Assembly: GCF_003858455.1 (NCBI RefSeq)
Contig: NZ_RQZF01000004.1
Location: 62,001 to 126,000, forward strand
Source: Schaalia canis
GTDB lineage: Bacteria > Actinomycetota > Actinomycetes > Actinomycetales > Actinomycetaceae
Reading direction: 5' to 3'
DNA: 64,000 nucleotides
A program made the position numbers and the translations under genes. Below are positions 1 to 8,250 of the stretch, one piece after another (position 1 is the stretch's first letter; the number at the start of each line of letters is the position of its first letter). A model generated the notes under the pieces. It searched no databases. It was not told the DNA's origin and saw nothing but the letters and a program-made list of their open reading frames with translations.

Positions 1-807
1 AATCCTGTAGCAGGAGAATCCTGCCTTATTGTGCCGTGCAAGTTCGATGGCCTGGCCATCCACGCGGGGCGTTGGTACCTCACTGGGATCTCGGCGTTGT
101 CCTTCTTTGACGGTGAAGGGGGTTCCACGTACAACGTAGTTCTCGGCAATGACCTCGTCACCCTTTTTCACCGTGAAAGTTACTTCGGGCGTAATGGTTT
201 GACCAATGTGGGCCTGTGTGATTCGTAGGAATGCGAGGTTGTTCCCGCGGCAGTGCGCGCTTTGACCGGGCTTGAGGCTACCCCACCGGCAGAATCCACG
301 GCCTCCTGAGATTGCGGTGTTCTCGATAGTGGCACGGACGGGATGGAAGCTGAGAGTGTCGCTTGTTGTTTTATTCGTGTAGGTAATATCCCATTCCACG
401 ATATCGCCAACGTAGACGCTATCGTCGTCTTTATTTGCATCAAAACGTTCCATGGTGATGCTTGCAAAGGCGTGGAGCGGATCGTCGTTTTGTACTGGGA
501 TAGGTGGCGTGTCGTCGACAGCGTTTTCTGCCGCAGCGGGTTCTGTGAGTTTTTCAGGCTTCTCAATCACCCCCTGCGGATTTCCTGACGCTAATTCGAC
601 ATCATTTTCTTCAGCCTTTACGGTGACGTCAGTGGATGCGTTTTCCGACGGTGTTCCCGGCTGGCTTGTCGATGTGTTGGATAACGGCTCATCTGCTTCT
701 ATATGAACGGGAAGAGCATGCGCATGTCCGCTCATTCCCAGTAGCAGTGCCAGTGTCAGTGTCGCGCTTGGAAGGATTTTCCGCGCGCGGCGTTGAGGGG
801 TATTCAT
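1..807 (-). CDS. nanH: Secreted exo-alpha-sialidase, N-terminal part (cut by window edge)
   Basis: The reading frame opens at an ATG (807-805) behind a GGAGA ribosome site and stays open for 269 codons to base 1, so the 3' part lies outside the window. It starts with a signal peptide: arginines, a hydrophobic stretch and an AHA cleavage site near residue 30. An acidic Ser/Thr/Pro-rich linker follows, then a beta-rich domain at about 125-230 with paired cysteines (GFCRWGSLKPGQ, AHCRG) like the domain preceding the catalytic part of Actinomyces sialidases. The last residues, GFSCYRI, look like the start of the sialidase YRIP/FRIP motif, so the catalytic beta-propeller would begin at the edge. 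Sialidase is inferred from that motif and architecture; another cell-surface glycosidase remains possible. Confidence 0.65.
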   Translation of the reverse strand, partial: MNTPQRRARKILPSATLTLALLLGMSGHAHALPVHIEADEPLSNTSTSQPGTPSENASTDVTVKAEENDVELASGNPQGVIEKPEKLTEPAAAENAVDDTPPIPVQNDDPLHAFASITMERFDANKDDDSVYVGDIVEWDITYTNKTTSDTLSFHPVRATIENTAISGGRGFCRWGSLKPGQSAHCRGNNLAFLRITQAHIGQTITPEVTFTVKKGDEVIAENYVVRGTPFTVKEGQRRDPSEVPTPRVDGQAIELARHNKAGFSCYRI

Positions 808-864
808 TGTGTCTCCAGATGGCAACGTTGACATCATGCGCGTTTGCGCACTACCCCACTCTAC

Positions 865-906
865 TTGTCAGACAACCTTATTATCTGATAATTTCGAGAT
901 ATTATA
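865..906 (-). promoter_or_regulatory. Sialidase promoter with two operator-like palindromes
   Basis: On the minus strand a perfect TATAAT -10 hexamer lies at 906-901. Downstream of it are two perfect 11-bp palindromes, TTATCTGATAA (881-891) and TTGTCAGACAA (865-875), with centres 16 bp apart. They share the pattern TTRTCNGAYAA, which resembles operators of FadR-type GntR regulators. They sit just after the predicted transcription start, where a bound repressor would block transcription. No good -35 hexamer is visible. The regulator is not in the window. Confidence 0.5.
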
Positions 907-942
907 CTGGGAATTAACTGGATTTATAGAAATGTACCAGCT

Positions 943-1560
943 CTATTCAGCTCTTGATTTATTTTCTTTTTCGCTCCATAGCATTGTTTTCATTCCAAGA
1001 TATTGCGCACCCCGCAGATGTTTTTCACGGTCGTCGATAAAGAGAATTTCCTCGGGTTCTCTTTCGGCCGCCTGCGCAGCTAAACGGTAGATCGTCGATT
1101 GAGGCTTTCGTTGACCACATTCTCCTGAGATGATGAAGTGGGTAAAGCGCTCTTTGGCCCACGGAGCATTCCGTAAAGCCTGTGCCACACAGGCGGGAGC
1201 ATTAGCGAGCACCCCAACCGTACATCCGGCCCCAAGCGCTTGATCAACCCAGTTCAGTGCCCGCTCATTGGGGCTGAGCATACGACGCACATCGGCTTCG
1301 ACAAGGGCATCAATCTGTGCACTGCTAAGTTCTGCGTTACCACAGTCTCCTGCAACCGCATTCCAGAACGTAGAGTCACTGCCCCCAGCATCATGTTCAT
1401 CTCGGTGTGCCCAGATGGCATGATCCACAAGCGAGACGATGACAGGATCGGTGCAATCGAGGGAGAGAAGGCGACAAATCTCTTCAGGATCGGGTCTTTC
1501 AGTCACAAGCACTCCGGTGATGTCGAAGTAGACCGTATGGATACCAGTAAAAGTCGTCAT
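943..1560 (-). CDS. HAD-superfamily hydrolase
   Basis: This 205-residue protein has the order of haloacid dehalogenase motifs: motif I YFDITGVLV (nucleophile Asp13), motif II around VLANAP near residue 117, motif III lysine in GQRKPQS, and motif IV LFIDDREKH. The family hydrolyses small phosphate esters in the cytoplasm or, less often, other substrates. Residue 15, usually the general acid/base Asp of DxD, is Thr here, which is atypical for phosphatases. The ATG follows a clear AAGGGAGA ribosome site. It is transcribed toward the sialidase gene, but 135 bp and a separate promoter lie between them. The substrate cannot be predicted. Confidence 0.75.
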   Translation of the reverse strand: MTTFTGIHTVYFDITGVLVTERPDPEEICRLLSLDCTDPVIVSLVDHAIWAHRDEHDAGGSDSTFWNAVAGDCGNAELSSAQIDALVEADVRRMLSPNERALNWVDQALGAGCTVGVLANAPACVAQALRNAPWAKERFTHFIISGECGQRKPQSTIYRLAAQAAEREPEEILFIDDREKHLRGAQYLGMKTMLWSEKENKSRAE

Positions 1561-2251
1561 GGGGATCTCCCTTTCTGAAGGCTCTTGTCACCACCGAAGA
1601 ACACCGCCTTGGGTGTGCTGTGGCGACAATAGTGCCTGCGCATCTTCCATTTTGCCGTTTTCTTGTGGCTGAGGAGGTGCTGTGGACAGAAGGGAGATAC
1701 TTGTCACCGTTCCTCAAGGCTCTTTTTCGGCACGGACAGACTTTCTTATCCTCTACCTGAGTCCAAAGGCCTGAGTTTCGATGCTTTTTTGTCAGTTGTC
1801 TGACGATTGGGCAGTTCGCTCCGATAATGTTTCACGTGAAACGACGTCGGTCCACCTCTTGATGGCGACACGCCGCGTCTCTGGCGCCCGACATTTCACA
1901 CGCATCGGTAGAGGATACGCATTGCGCGTAGTCATAAGAACTCTTGGTGCGCGAGCGTGGCGCCGTCTTGAGCAATGCGCCGCTAAAGGCCAGACAAATG
2001 TTCGCCTCGCACATTATCGAAGACTCATCGACAAGGACTTCGACATCGGTGTCTTACACGATTTCATCAAGCGGTCGGTAAAGGAGGTGTTCCCAGCACC
2101 CATGATGTAGGCGGGCCTGTATCAACAAAGTAATTGGGATGGAAGTACCCAACGCTTAGAGCACGGCATTACACCTGCAGTCAGATTGTGGCGAGAGATA
2201 GTTAAATCTACCGCCACGTCCCATGATTACTGAGCGAGAACCTCAGAGTGA
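1561..2251. other. Non-coding stretch between HAD gene and parB
   Basis: No convincing gene is seen in these 691 bp. The longest frame (1781-2110, plus) has no ribosome site and no recognisable domain. The stretch holds a parS site (1828-1843) and a GTCAGTTGTCTGAC inverted repeat (1793-1806) that includes a half-match to the sialidase operator motif. Confidence 0.5.
1828..1843. promoter_or_regulatory. parS: parS centromere site (15/16 match)
   Basis: TGTTTCACGTGAAACG differs from the canonical parS palindrome TGTTTCACGTGAAACA only at the last base. ParB loads here as a CTP-dependent clamp. It lies about 400 bp downstream of the parB stop codon. Confidence 0.85.
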
Positions 2252-3721
2252 CTATTCCTTCATGAGCAGTGCCGCGATGCGTTCGAGGTCCTCTGTACCT
2301 GCGAACTCAATGACAATTTTTCCTTTGCGCCGACCTTCGGAGATTGTCACGCGTGTGTCGTAAGCATCTGAAAGTGTTGACACAAGCCTCTCCCCTAGTG
2401 GGGAGATTGTCTTTGTGCGCGGTTGTGTTGGTGTTACGGGACGTCGCGGTAAGCCGAGACGCACGAGTTCCTCAGTCGTGCGAACAGAGAGTCCTTCGGC
2501 CACGATACGCTCGGCTAGCCGCTCCATGTCGGCTGCTTCCTGTAGGCCAAGTAGTGCACGCGCATGTCCGGCACTGATTGAGCCTCCTGCGAGCTTGCGC
2601 TGCACCGCCGGTGGCAGCTTCAACAAACGAAGGGTGTTAGCAATCTGCGGACGAGAGCGTGCAATACGCTTCGACAGTTCCTCCTGTGTGGCACCGAAAT
2701 CAGCCATGAGCTGCTGATAAGCTGACGCCTCTTCCAGGGCATTTAGCTGTACTCGGTGAAGGTTCTCCAAGAGGGCATCTCGCAGGAGATCATCATCTTC
2801 TGTATCGCGAATAATCGCCGGCACAGTGCTATTGCCGGCTAGTTCGGATGCACGAAGCCGACGCTCACCCATGATCAGCTCATAACGAGCTTCTGGCTTT
2901 GCCTCTAATAGCGCGCGCAACGCTTCGGTGGGTTCATCCGTCGGCTTAATTGGCCGGACGACGATAGGTTGAAGTACACCGACTTCGGTGATCGATGCGG
3001 CAAGTTCTGCCAGCTCGTCCTCATCAAAGACTTCACGCGGCTGACGGGAGTTCGGGATGATCTCCTCTACCCGAAGCACGGCGAAGCTCGCTCCGGGTAC
3101 GGCCATAAGCTCCGGCTCATCGTCAGATGTTTCACGTGAAACACCAGGACCTGTTCCCATAATGGCGTCGAGCACATTGCTTGTCACACGTCCTTGTTGG
3201 GCAGCACCGCCTGAACTCTGCTCCGCACCATTGGCCTCTATTGAAGCTACAGAGGCCGTCCCTGCCTTCACAGAAGCATTTTCCCCGCCCGACAATGTTT
3301 CACGTGAAACACTGCCATCACGCACGGATGCCTTTACTTTGGAATCACTAGGCTGTGCTGCAATCACACCAGAGTTCGCCGACTCGGAGACCATTTCCCT
3401 CTGACGATCTTCCTCCACTAGAGGGCTCGCCGCAGCCTTTCCTCGACGGCGCGACGCCTTTGTATCAGCAGATGTTTCACGTGAAACACTCTTCCCAGAC
3501 TTAGCTGAACGTCGCGGCTGTAAAAGCTCACGAGCTGAACCACCGCGCGCACGAGATGACTGTGCCGATGCGGACTCAGGGAAAAGAACATCAAGAGGCC
3601 GCGCACCTTCAGCGGGAGAGGCTGGTGCAGCATCGGGAATCAAAGAGCCCAGACCATTACCCAGCCCACGTCGAGGGCGGGAAGAAGATGTGCCCTGAGG
3701 CGTCGAGCGACCATCGGCCAT
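2252..3721 (-). CDS. parB: Chromosome partitioning protein ParB
   Basis: ParB binds parS and spreads on DNA to build the partition complex pulled by ParA. I start it at the ATG at 3721 (MADGRS) because AAAGGA lies six bases upstream; an upstream GTG would add 12 residues. The result is 489 residues, long for the family. The first 210 are a low-complexity Ser/Ala/Gly/Glu linker after a conserved basic start (RRGLGNGLGSLIPD). Then come the ParB/Srx CTP-binding domain (IIPNSRQPR, GERRLRAS), the helix-turn-helix region and the C-terminal dimer domain (RKGKIVIEF). The linker contains VSRET three times, at residues 79, 138 and 194; each is the translation of a complete parS site. parA lies 478 bp upstream. 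Confidence 0.97.
   Translation of the reverse strand: MADGRSTPQGTSSSRPRRGLGNGLGSLIPDAAPASPAEGARPLDVLFPESASAQSSRARGGSARELLQPRRSAKSGKSVSRETSADTKASRRRGKAAASPLVEEDRQREMVSESANSGVIAAQPSDSKVKASVRDGSVSRETLSGGENASVKAGTASVASIEANGAEQSSGGAAQQGRVTSNVLDAIMGTGPGVSRETSDDEPELMAVPGASFAVLRVEEIIPNSRQPREVFDEDELAELAASITEVGVLQPIVVRPIKPTDEPTEALRALLEAKPEARYELIMGERRLRASELAGNSTVPAIIRDTEDDDLLRDALLENLHRVQLNALEEASAYQQLMADFGATQEELSKRIARSRPQIANTLRLLKLPPAVQRKLAGGSISAGHARALLGLQEAADMERLAERIVAEGLSVRTTEELVRLGLPRRPVTPTQPRTKTISPLGERLVSTLSDAYDTRVTISEGRRKGKIVIEFAGTEDLERIAALLMKE
3128..3143. promoter_or_regulatory. parS: parS site inside parB
   Basis: This is a perfect TGTTTCACGTGAAACA palindrome inside the parB reading frame, read as VSRET at residues 194-198. 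Confidence 0.93.
3296..3311. promoter_or_regulatory. parS: parS site inside parB
   Basis: This is a perfect TGTTTCACGTGAAACA palindrome, read in parB as VSRET at residues 138-142. It lies 168 bp from the neighbouring site at 3128. Confidence 0.93.
3473..3488. promoter_or_regulatory. parS: parS site inside parB
   Basis: This is a perfect TGTTTCACGTGAAACA palindrome, read in parB as VSRET at residues 79-83. It lies 177 bp from the site at 3296. Confidence 0.93.
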
Positions 3722-4199
3722 GTCATGTCCTTTTCTCGAATGCGGTGCAATCGCCAACTATCCGTTGCCAGGAGAACTCAGGCCATCCGTTGCGAACAGC
3801 TAGCGCGACCAACTCATCGTAGGTACTTAGTCTAACGCGCAATCGAAGAGCGTGGGCATTCAACTGACAGGAAGAGGCTGGAAACAACGGCAAAGATGCT
3901 CCGAACAAGATGTCCGTACACCACTACAGATGGCGAAGCCCATGCGTTGATGCGGGCGTTGCAGATAATTTTTCGAAGGGTGCACGCCACAAAGTGAGGC
4001 CACAGCGAAGGCAGAAACAATACAACCTATGCCAGTCAAATCGAAGGCTGAAGAATCCGAAGGCGACAAACGTAGCGGAAGCAGAAAACCACACAAGGAT
4101 CACCCCAGATGATCCAAGCCATCTAGTGCACTAGAACACGCGTCGTACCGCACGGAACAAGGGGCGGCACGTCTCTCCCCTGCTCGTCCTCAAGGCAGT
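3722..4199. other. parA-parB spacer, no supported gene
   Basis: parA and parB are normally adjacent or overlapping, yet 478 bp separate them here. A perfect 14-bp palindrome TCTAGTGCACTAGA lies at 4122-4135, shortly after the parA stop. A minus-strand frame starting at a GTG near 4105 could encode about 59 hydrophobic and Cys-containing residues, but it lacks a ribosome site and any recognised family. The stretch may be a gene remnant or hold a separate parB promoter. Confidence 0.4.
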
Positions 4200-5081
4200 C
4201 TATTGCGCGGCAAGCCGTTGACTGAGCTCCAAGGCTGCTTTGCGATAGGCCAAGGCTCCTGCTGAACGAGGATCATAGGAAACAACGCTTTGGCCGTAGG
4301 ATGGCGCTTCAGAAACACGCACAGAGCGCGGAATCACCGTTTCTAAAGTCTGTGTGGGGAAATGCTCACGAACCTCGGCCTCGACCTCTTCGGATAGCTT
4401 CGTGCGACGGTCAACCATGGTCAACAGCATCGTCGACACGAAAAGGCGTGGATTCAGTGCAGCCTTAATACGTTCGATTGTCTTCCATAGCTGTGTCAGA
4501 CCTTCAAGGGCGTAGTACTCAGTCTGAATGGGAATCATCACCTGATCGCTGGCAACCAGAGCATTGAGGGTGACCAGACCCAGAGATGGGGGGCAGTCAA
4601 TGAGGACAATATCGACCTCTTGATGATCAGCAACAAAAGAGGAAACGGCATCTGCAAGAAGGTACTCGCGTCGTTCAAGATCGACGATCTCAATCTCAGC
4701 GCCCGAGAGGTCAATCGTCGCTGGGCAAACCAAGAGTCGTTCGCTATCGGGGCAGCGCTGCAAGGTGTCGACAAGGGGCGTGTTGCCGATAATGACATCG
4801 TAGGTAGATAGAGTCCCTGCAGAGTGAACGATGCCAAGTGCAGAGGAGGCATTGCCCTGCGCGTCGGCGTCAATGACAACAACATTAAGGCCGCCATTGG
4901 CCAGGGCGACTGCCACATTAACGACGGTAGTTGTTTTACCAACGCCGCCTTTTTGATTGGCAATCGTCATAACCACAGGTGATGCTGGTCGTAGGAACTG
5001 AGCCTGATCTAACATGCGCTGATCAGCCAAATTACGCTCAAGCTGAGCGGAAAGAGGCGTGCCTCCTGTTGACGTGCCCAT
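4200..5081 (-). CDS. parA: Chromosome partitioning ATPase ParA (Soj)
   Basis: ParA is a nucleoid-bound ATPase that forms a dimer gradient and segregates ParB-parS complexes. The 293-residue protein has the deviant Walker A box KGGVGKTT at residues 44-51, a Walker A' region VVIDADAQGNAS near 70-80 and Walker B VLIDCPPSLG near 160, all typical of chromosomal Soj/ParA. About 37 residues precede the fold, as in other actinobacterial ParA proteins. The ATG follows AGGTAGG. It follows rsmG with about 100 bp between them and probably shares transcription with it. Confidence 0.97.
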   Translation of the reverse strand: MGTSTGGTPLSAQLERNLADQRMLDQAQFLRPASPVVMTIANQKGGVGKTTTVVNVAVALANGGLNVVVIDADAQGNASSALGIVHSAGTLSTYDVIIGNTPLVDTLQRCPDSERLLVCPATIDLSGAEIEIVDLERREYLLADAVSSFVADHQEVDIVLIDCPPSLGLVTLNALVASDQVMIPIQTEYYALEGLTQLWKTIERIKAALNPRLFVSTMLLTMVDRRTKLSEEVEAEVREHFPTQTLETVIPRSVRVSEAPSYGQSVVSYDPRSAGALAYRKAALELSQRLAAQ

Positions 5082-5182
5082 TGCTACCTACCTTAGAAAA
5101 CCGTATCTACCCACCACTTTAGAGCAGAAGCGAGGTCATCCTCTAGGTGACGACCTCGCCCTGCGTCGTGTGAAGCGCACAC

Positions 5183-5923
5183 TCACTTGATGCGTCGACA
5201 GACGACAACGAATGTTGATTCTTCTTCCATTATTGAGGGGACTTCGTGAACCTCAGCCTTCAGATGATGACGCTTCAATTCGCCAGCAGCCTCCGTAACC
5301 TCGGCCTCAGCCCGACGCCCCTTCAAAGCCACCAAAGAGCCTCCCGGCGCAATCAGCTTCGATGTCATACGCACAAGTTTGCTCATATTTGCCACTGCCC
5401 GTGAGGTGACGACATCTGCCTTCCCCTTGCCACGTAGCTCTTCGGCCCTGGCCTGGTGAATAGTGACATTATCCAAGCCCAGCTCGTCGACAACATCAGC
5501 TAGCCACTCGCAGCGGCGCTGCATAGGTTCAGCCAAGTGGACATCCAACTCGGGACGCGCAATCGCGATCACGATACCTGGGAAGCCCGCACCCGAACCA
5601 ATATCAAGCACCTGCGCCTGCCGGGGCAGGAAATCAAGTACCGCAGCGGAGTTCACCAGATGGCGCGACCACAAGCGCGGCAGCTCACGTGGACCAATGA
5701 GTCCGCGTAGTTCGCCTTCTTCTTCAAGCATGTGGGCGAAAGCTTCCATCTGCCCAAAGGACAAACCGAAGAACTCACGCACCGCATCAGTGGGCTGCTC
5801 GAAAGTCAGAACTTCTGGGAGTTCAGGAGCGCCGTCAGGGTAAGCCGTGGGATTGGCACAGTGACCCTGACATCCTGAACCCTCAGTGCCTGTGGAGTCA
5901 TGAGCGTGGTGGTGCATGCTCAC
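5183..5923 (-). CDS. rsmG: 16S rRNA (guanine-527-N7)-methyltransferase RsmG (GidB)
   Basis: RsmG uses S-adenosylmethionine to methylate G527 of 16S rRNA. The SAM site is visible as VLDIGSGAGFPG near residue 105, followed by AEPMQRRCEWL and VVTSRAVANMSKL. The start is a GTG overlapping the khpB stop codon (GTGA); an ATG two codons further in is the alternative. The first 30 residues are unusual, with a HHHAH cluster and two cysteines (GCQGHC) that could bind metal. The family begins at about residue 40. The position between khpB and parA is the conserved actinobacterial one. Confidence 0.95.
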   Translation of the reverse strand: MSMHHHAHDSTGTEGSGCQGHCANPTAYPDGAPELPEVLTFEQPTDAVREFFGLSFGQMEAFAHMLEEEGELRGLIGPRELPRLWSRHLVNSAAVLDFLPRQAQVLDIGSGAGFPGIVIAIARPELDVHLAEPMQRRCEWLADVVDELGLDNVTIHQARAEELRGKGKADVVTSRAVANMSKLVRMTSKLIAPGGSLVALKGRRAEAEVTEAAGELKRHHLKAEVHEVPSIMEEESTFVVVCRRIK

Positions 5924-6453
5924 TCTTCTGCGTCGCTTCCATCCTCGTTATCGTCTCCAGCGGTGTCCGCAGGAAGAATAACGACAAAACGATGGGGTTC
6001 GACGCCCTCAGATTCGGACACGAGGCCGGCTGCCGCAACAACGTCATGGCATACCTTGCGTTCAAAGGGGTTCATTGCCTCCAAACGCTGCGGTTCTCCG
6101 GTAGCACGCAGGCGCGAGATTGCCTCTTCGGTAATAGCCTGGAGTTCTGCCTTGCGACCGGCCCGGAATCCGGCAATGTCAAGCATCAGGCGGGAACGTT
6201 CGCCCGTTTCTGACTGAACGGCCAGACGGGTGAGCTCCTGAAGGGCATCAAGCACCTCGCCCTCGTCACCGACGAGACGGGCCAGCCCCTCTGGATCATC
6301 GGCCACAATTTCGACGCTGGCGCGACCATTTTCAACATCGATTTCGATATCGCCGTCAAAGTCGGCAATGTCGAGGAGTTCTTCAAGGTAGTCCGCTGCA
6401 ATCTCCCCTTCTTCTTCAAGGTGAGCCAGGCGTTCCTTTTCGCTCTCTGTCAT
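5920..6453 (-). CDS. khpB: KhpB/Jag RNA-binding protein (KH + R3H)
   Basis: This 177-residue RNA-binding protein has an acidic N-terminus, a KH-like domain (about 45-110, around VGDEGEVLDALQELTRLAV) and a C-terminal R3H domain (about 115-165, FERKVCHDVVAAAG ... EPHRFVVILP). The longer Jag-N domain of Firmicutes is absent, as usual in Actinobacteria. KhpB acts in post-transcriptional control of cell-envelope growth. The ATG follows GAGGAA. It lies 41 bp after yidC and overlaps rsmG by four bases, so all three are probably one transcript. Confidence 0.93.
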   Translation of the reverse strand: MTESEKERLAHLEEEGEIAADYLEELLDIADFDGDIEIDVENGRASVEIVADDPEGLARLVGDEGEVLDALQELTRLAVQSETGERSRLMLDIAGFRAGRKAELQAITEEAISRLRATGEPQRLEAMNPFERKVCHDVVAAAGLVSESEGVEPHRFVVILPADTAGDDNEDGSDAEE

Positions 6454-6494
6454 CGGTATTCCTCATCACTTGTGGGTTGTCGGTTCTGGGGGGC

Positions 6495-7814
6495 TCAGCG
6501 GCCCTTTTTCTTATCGCGTTGGGCCTTGCGTCGTGCTTGACGGCGGCGTTCAAGTTCTTCTGGCGAAAGGCCTGCAGGGTTTGTCGCGTCGCCACTGTCG
6601 CTGTGATGTTCGGCTGCTGCCTTGCGTTGGGCCTTACTCTGACGACGAGGCTGCTCGCGGCGTGAGCCCTGTTGCGCACGTCGCTCAAGGTTACGTTCTG
6701 TCTGTCGCTTTACCCCGCGCATCCACAGTTCATCGGGCAGGGTCGTCCATTCCTGGTGAGCGAGGTTGCGGTAGATGGTGATGACTTCACCATCGGAGAG
6801 CTCTGCAGGGAAATCTGAGGCGATCTTTGCAGACTTGCCGCGAGCAACCAAGGTCTGACGGGTACGTGCGTTGAGTTCTTCCACGGCGGAAGTATCCCCG
6901 GACACAGCGGTGCGCTCGGCATCGTAGGTGGTGAAGAACTCCTTAGCCCACGACTGGTAGCGGCTTTGACGCTTGGCAACAAGATCCAGGTAGGCGGGAG
7001 AGCCGGGGGTGGGCATGTAGTGCAAGGTCCACAGTTGCTGGGCGAGGGCCCACACGGTGCCCGTCACCATGTACACGAGCAGACCCATCTGGAACACGAA
7101 GCCCGTTGCAATGAACATGGCGGGCATCATGTACATCATGAGCTTTTGGGAGCGCACCATGGGGTTGTTGGGATCATCAACCGGGGGCATATTACGCACG
7201 AGCATCATGCGCATGGAAAGGAACTGCAATGTCACCATCGTGGCGATAAGGACGATGAAGGTGGCAATACCAAGGACATCCGAGGTGGATCCGATGGTGT
7301 TGGACAGTTGGACACCCATCACAGTTGAGCCGTCGATTTCCTTGGCGAGGGTCTGGTCGATGGGGCCAAGACTTTCAGCGGCTTCGCCTCGGTAGGTGTA
7401 GACACCGTCGGCGATGAGTTTAACGGCGATGAAGGCCTGGTACATGCCAAAGAGGATGGGCATTTGGACCAAAACCGGAAGGCAGGAGGCGAAGGGGCTG
7501 GTCCCGTGCTTCTTGTAGAGGCTCTGAGTTTCTTCGGCCATCTTCTGGCGGGAAAGAGGGTCTGTCTTACCGCGATACTTTTCCTGAATCTTCTTCATTT
7601 CAGGTTGGATGGCCTGCATGCCTCGCGAGCTCTTAATTTGCTTGAGGAAGAGCGGAATGATGAGGATACGAACAACAATGGTCACCAGGATGATGGAGAT
7701 TACCCAGGCAACACCGGAACCACCGGAAAAGCCGATAGCAACCAGGCCGCGGTGAATCATGACCCACACCCAGGTGATGGCCACCGCGAAGGGGTGAAGG
7801 ATCAAATCAAACAT
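6495..7814 (-). CDS. yidC: Membrane protein insertase YidC
   Basis: YidC/Oxa1 inserts and folds inner-membrane proteins, alone or with SecYEG. The 439-residue protein has the five-helix Oxa1 core: an N-terminal membrane segment, a basic cytoplasmic hairpin (IKSSRGMQAIQPEMKKIQEK), then hydrophobic segments around residues 105-130, 185-210, 225-250 and 250-270. The C-terminal 170 residues are a charged Arg/Lys/Gln-rich cytoplasmic tail, likely ribosome-binding. The ATG follows GAGGAG. The gene lies between yidD and khpB in the usual origin order. Confidence 0.96.
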   Translation of the reverse strand: MFDLILHPFAVAITWVWVMIHRGLVAIGFSGGSGVAWVISIILVTIVVRILIIPLFLKQIKSSRGMQAIQPEMKKIQEKYRGKTDPLSRQKMAEETQSLYKKHGTSPFASCLPVLVQMPILFGMYQAFIAVKLIADGVYTYRGEAAESLGPIDQTLAKEIDGSTVMGVQLSNTIGSTSDVLGIATFIVLIATMVTLQFLSMRMMLVRNMPPVDDPNNPMVRSQKLMMYMMPAMFIATGFVFQMGLLVYMVTGTVWALAQQLWTLHYMPTPGSPAYLDLVAKRQSRYQSWAKEFFTTYDAERTAVSGDTSAVEELNARTRQTLVARGKSAKIASDFPAELSDGEVITIYRNLAHQEWTTLPDELWMRGVKRQTERNLERRAQQGSRREQPRRQSKAQRKAAAEHHSDSGDATNPAGLSPEELERRRQARRKAQRDKKKGR

Positions 7815-7854
7815 TCGTGACTCCTCAGTTTGGTCGGAGAGGTCTTCTCCGTGG

Positions 7855-8250
7855 TCATTCCGGCGTGCGCCGTAAGTGTGTTGGTGTGAGGTCGGTGTCG
7901 TCGACCTGTGTGGGATCGGCCTCCAATCCCATGGGGATGTATGACTCCCCGCTGTGGTGTCCTACCCAATCCTCTGGCGGAATCCACGGCTCTGGTTTCC
8001 ATCGTCCTGGCTGGGGAACGTGATCCACTCCCCCGTGGGACCACGGGTTGCAGCGCAACAGACGCCATAGGGACAAGATAGTCCCTTTGATGATGCCGTG
8101 GACGCTCAGTGCTTCGATTGCATAGTTCGAGCAGGTCGGCGCGTAGCGGCAACTCGGAGGCATCATCGGAGAGATGAAGCGTTGGTACAGGCGCACGGGA
8201 AGGATGACTGCCCCCCGCAATGAACGTCGCACTATCTGAGTAAAGGTCAT
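7855..8250 (-). CDS. yidD: Membrane protein insertion efficiency factor YidD
   Basis: The family signature is clear: [27 protein letters not shown] followed by the [11 protein letters not shown] motif. YidD is a small peripheral membrane protein thought to aid YidC-dependent insertion. At 131 residues it is longer than the typical 70-110 because of a polar C-terminal tail. Its start overlaps the rnpA stop by four bases and yidC follows 40 bp later. Confidence 0.95.
   Translation of the reverse strand: MTFTQIVRRSLRGAVILPVRLYQRFISPMMPPSCRYAPTCSNYAIEALSVHGIIKGTILSLWRLLRCNPWSHGGVDHVPQPGRWKPEPWIPPEDWVGHHSGESYIPMGLEADPTQVDDTDLTPTHLRRTPE

Noticed and set aside
1781-2110. 109-codon plus-strand frame crossing the intergenic parS
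   Set aside because: There is no ribosome site and no recognisable domain, and it is antisense to another open frame; more likely chance.
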